Shown here piece after piece: positions 61,339 through 64,000 of a stretch of DNA of 64,000 bases; position 1 is the stretch's first letter; every line of letters starts with the position of its first letter. The position numbers and the translations under genes were made by a program. This DNA comes from Pirellulaceae bacterium. GTDB lineage: Bacteria > Planctomycetota > Planctomycetia > Pirellulales > Pirellulaceae. Location of the stretch: contig JAGYIQ010000004.1 of the NCBI GenBank assembly GCA_018402565.1, positions 372,001 to 436,000 of the forward strand. The letters run 5' to 3'. The notes under the pieces were generated by a model. The model did not search any database and had not been told where the DNA came from. It saw only the letters and a list, made by a program, of their open reading frames with translations.

Positions 61339-61663
61339 GGGTCAGTGTTTTGGCAGGAAAGGGAAACCGTCACTTAGAAATGTCTAGCGACCGCGCCAGT
61401 GAGTTCTGGGCACCGAATCGTCACGACGGGGTCCGGCACCGCCCAGCGGGAGGAGCGGGACTCTGGAGGACTCTAGGTCACCCATGTCCCCAGCCAATAA
61501 AAAAGCCATGCAAGAATACGCCGCGGACCTCGGCAAAACCGCTCGAATGGTCTGTAACGAAAGTAACGTTTGCAACAGTCGTGAGTGGGGCAGGGTCGGG
61601 ACAACGACTTGGGAGCGTTCGCACGAATCCGCGGGCGTCTGCGAGCGACTCGATACGACCGGC
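61339..61663. other. Gene-free gap upstream of the glycosylphosphotransferase
   Basis: The 325 bases contain no recognisable gene. The only structure seen is scattered G+C-rich text; no clear promoter or repeat was found. Confidence 0.5.
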
Positions 61664-63523
61664 TCAACGCACCTGAAACGCCAAGGGCACCGATACCGCG
61701 ATCTTGCCGCCTTCCACGTCCTCAACACTGACTTGGACGTGGTACTTGCCGCGGGGCAGATTGGGAACTTCCAGTTGCAGGACCAAATAGAAATCTTGCC
61801 GGCGACTGCGGCACTGGTCGCGGACCACCGCAAACTCTTTTTGACTCACCACTCGCTGACGATCATCAAAAATCAAATACGAGGGTACCATGTTCGTTTG
61901 AAACGACTCGCCATTGCCATCGCTGATCCGCTCAGAGCGATAATTGACTACTTCACAATAAATCAGCATGGGATCGCCGGCAGCGACCAACGTCGACTTG
62001 GCGCGATCGTAATCGCCAAACGATCGAATTTCTTGACAGAACTGGACCTGTCGCAATTGCAACGTCGCCTCGTTCTGCAACGCTTGAATCGCGTTGTGCA
62101 TGTGAGCCAAGGCCTTGGTCGCTTGTCGCGAGTGGTTGACTAATAAGGCCTCTTGTTCATCGGTCGGAGCCTGCACAATCTGACTGAGGGCAAAGAGCTG
62201 CTCGCGCCAAAAGGCTTGGCGATCCTTCGACAACGACTCGATCGTTCCCACGGCTTGGTCGGTATCTCCCGCCAGCAGTCGCAACAGCCGCAGGTAGATC
62301 TCCAAACTCTGTTGCTCCTGCGGATGTCCGGCCTGCGGAATCGCTCGCTCGACGGCCACCATCGCTTTTTGCAGTGCCATCCGCCAATGCTCCTCACTGG
62401 GGACCTCCCCTGCGGCAGCCGGATCCGTTGTCGGGATTCGACCGCCAGGAACCGGGGCAGCATCCGTCCAACCCACGGGCTGCGTCGCTGGCCCTGCCGC
62501 CTCGTTGCCAGGACTCGACGATCGACTGGGGTCGGTCGCACTGCCCAACGAGGCCGGACGATAGGCTTGCGGTCCATACGCCTGGGGCCCCTCACCAGCT
62601 GCCCGATTGGGACTCGCGGCAGGTGGCGGCGGAAATCCGGACGCGGCAGGCGCTGAAAGAGGCGGAGCAGCGTCCAGTCGCAGCGGACGATTCCCTTGCA
62701 AATCAAAAGTTGGCGGCGAGTCCAACGCCTCCCAGCTATCCAACGCCCGAGTCGCCTGCTGGATCTGATCCTCGCTCAACGAACCCTGGACTTGTTCCAT
62801 CAACAGATTCGCCAACGCTGGGCTGGCGGTCGCATCGGACCCCGTCCCCGACAATCGCGACATGCCCTGCTGCGTCACCCGTTGCACCGCCTGGAACATG
62901 GCCTCGGCCTTCGCCTCTTCCCTTGCCTGTTGGGCTTCATCCCAAACCGCTCGACTGGTTTGTGGGTCGGTCGGCCGATCGTCCGTCACCTGCACGCGAA
63001 AACTCTGGCCCTGCGCAGCTGAGTTCAACTCCAGGTCCAAGTCGAAGTCCGACCAAGCGGAGATGCGATCGCGACCAGCGGAAAGCGGGGGCGCTGAGGC
63101 TCCCGGTTGTGGCTCGTCTGACTCAGGCGTTGCCACCGCGGCGGTTGCTTGGTCGACCGAAGCCGACTCGGCCTGCCGACCAGAAGCTCCGATTTCAATG
63201 GAGTCAGCTGGGACGCTCGCTGGCTCTTGTCTCCCACCTGCGGCCGCCAACGGTTGGCCCGTGCGATCGACCAGGACCATCTCTTCCCCACTGAGGTTGT
63301 CGGCGCGAACTTCTCCCCGCATCTGACTCCAGAGATCCTCGGAACCGGGGCCCTGTACCAACAAAGCATGACAACCATTGGCAGCAAACGCCAAGAGAAC
63401 AACCAAGGAGACCCGCGACCAGCGAAAAGCACCGTCTGCCGACCAACCGTGACAGGGCAGGGCGGACCGCGACCACGCGTCTCCCTCGCACTCACTCTGT
63501 CGGACGATTGTCGGTAATTTCAT
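61664..63523 (-). CDS. Large lipoprotein of unknown function
   Basis: This 619-residue product was not recognised. A signal with a lipobox (SLVVLLAFAANGC) points to a lipoprotein. Residues 60-370 are Pro/Ala/Ser-rich and partly helical; residues 380-480 are helical; the C-terminal 140 residues are beta-rich (YCEVVNYRSERISDGNGESF, then YHVQVSVEDVEGGKIAVSVP) and could be an Ig-like domain. The ATG at 63523 is chosen because the TTG at 63529 is a weaker start. It lies upstream of the glycosylphosphotransferase on the same strand, separated by 325 bases. Confidence 0.72.
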   Translation of the reverse strand: MKLPTIVRQSECEGDAWSRSALPCHGWSADGAFRWSRVSLVVLLAFAANGCHALLVQGPGSEDLWSQMRGEVRADNLSGEEMVLVDRTGQPLAAAGGRQEPASVPADSIEIGASGRQAESASVDQATAAVATPESDEPQPGASAPPLSAGRDRISAWSDFDLDLELNSAAQGQSFRVQVTDDRPTDPQTSRAVWDEAQQAREEAKAEAMFQAVQRVTQQGMSRLSGTGSDATASPALANLLMEQVQGSLSEDQIQQATRALDSWEALDSPPTFDLQGNRPLRLDAAPPLSAPAASGFPPPPAASPNRAAGEGPQAYGPQAYRPASLGSATDPSRSSSPGNEAAGPATQPVGWTDAAPVPGGRIPTTDPAAAGEVPSEEHWRMALQKAMVAVERAIPQAGHPQEQQSLEIYLRLLRLLAGDTDQAVGTIESLSKDRQAFWREQLFALSQIVQAPTDEQEALLVNHSRQATKALAHMHNAIQALQNEATLQLRQVQFCQEIRSFGDYDRAKSTLVAAGDPMLIYCEVVNYRSERISDGNGESFQTNMVPSYLIFDDRQRVVSQKEFAVVRDQCRSRRQDFYLVLQLEVPNLPRGKYHVQVSVEDVEGGKIAVSVPLAFQVR

Positions 63524-63797
63524 GGTCAATACGATTCCTGTGATGACCTCTCCCCCAGGCTGCGGGCAGATCTTAGAGAAATCACTCGGTGGTCACAAGA
63601 GAAATCGAACGAGAGCTAAAGTCAAACCAAAAATCCTAAACCACCCAAATTGCACATTCAACCTAGGCGTTACAGCAAGTCGCTCGGGAACCAAATTGGC
63701 CCCGCTCCGGGGCGTCCTCATCCAGCCCAGCGATACCGCGATCCGATCAAGCCAGAGGCCGAGTCCGCCTGCACGTCATCGCGCTGAAGAATGAGCC

Positions 63798-64000
63798 ATG
63801 AATTCGACACCTGCCAATAGCCAACCGGTTCCTCCCTCTCCCCGAGTACTCCCCGCCACCCTACCGACAAAGTTGGCCGTCATTTCGCCGCTGATCACCA
63901 CCGGCCCAGTGACCTACGAGAGCTTGTTGGCGGATCTGAACGACTCGCCGATTCCCTATCAATTGTGGCTGTTGGCTCAAGTCAGCAGCACAGCCGCACC
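63798..64000 (+). CDS. 5' part of an unrecognised gene, cut by the window edge
   Basis: The frame from the ATG at 63798 stays open to the last base (67 residues). The N-terminus reads MNSTPANSQPVPPSPRVLPA and continues with ...YESLLADLNDSPIPYQLWLL, which looks like coding sequence with typical G+C-rich third positions. No family can be named from this part. It is divergent from the lipoprotein. Confidence 0.6.
   Translation, partial: MNSTPANSQPVPPSPRVLPATLPTKLAVISPLITTGPVTYESLLADLNDSPIPYQLWLLAQVSSTAA

Noticed and set aside
1..64000. tRNA or rRNA genes
   Set aside because: No cloverleaf-like sequence with a GTTCRANNC arm and matching acceptor stem, and no rRNA-like text, was found by eye; a covariance search would be decisive.

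Overview
The window is chromosomal DNA of a planctomycete, probably of the Pirellulales/Rhodopirellula type. This is an inference from gene content: it carries the families that are typical of that phylum, namely DUF1552, DUF1501, DUF1549/DUF1553 (planctomycete cytochrome-domain proteins), DUF1559 pseudopilin-like and DUF1573 proteins, a PPC-domain partner and a cytochrome-domain/WD40 protein. Many genes use GTG starts, and Shine-Dalgarno sequences are often weak. Most genes are G+C rich. Two stretches (about 2159-6089 and 14766-16157) look clearly poorer in G+C. No rRNA, tRNA or CRISPR array was seen.

Layout. 1-22 kb is a surface/secretome region: a DUF1552 gene, a four-gene low-GC cassette (DUF1559, DUF1573, a Cys-rich secreted protein, a membrane-anchored protein), a DUF1501 gene, a repeat-rich gap (28-bp perfect inverted repeat, duplicated DUF1501 3' end, nine-copy 107-bp tandem array), then DUF1549/DUF1553, PPC, an unknown secreted protein, a cytochrome/WD40 protein, a lactonase-type propeller and an HD-GYP protein. 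22-38 kb is mainly housekeeping: ribBA, purK, a dGTPase-like HD protein, PIN-TRAM, an epimerase, gluQ, gnd, a HAD hydrolase, apgM, DUF2071, ruvX, an EamA transporter and udk. 37.6-40.2 kb holds an S41 peptidase and a secreted protein followed by a good terminator. 40.5-50.7 kb holds a DnaQ-type exonuclease split by a large low-complexity insertion. Divergent from it is a probable transport operon: an anchored protein of unknown fold, a single protein fusing MlaF-type ATPase and MlaE-type permease, a MacA-like adaptor, a MacB-like permease, its ATPase, and a TolC-like outer-membrane factor. 51-64 kb holds an HDOD/degenerate GGDEF protein, metK, DUF3667, coaE, rho (with a C-rich leader that looks like a rut site), ribH-nusB, a polyprenyl glycosylphosphotransferase, a large lipoprotein and the start of one more gene.

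The non-genic DNA is unusually rich in repeats. A 127-bp element with 17-bp terminal inverted repeats occurs at three loci, each time with truncated or tandem companions. Short minisatellites of 15 or 18 bp occur repeatedly and expand in frame inside proteins (exonuclease, udk N-terminus, the anchored protein, DUF3667). The best candidates for undescribed biology are the 41.9-50.7 kb transport locus with its fused MlaF-MlaE protein, the 127-bp element family, the exonuclease insertion, and the low-GC cassette whose putative promoter contains a run of 14 C.
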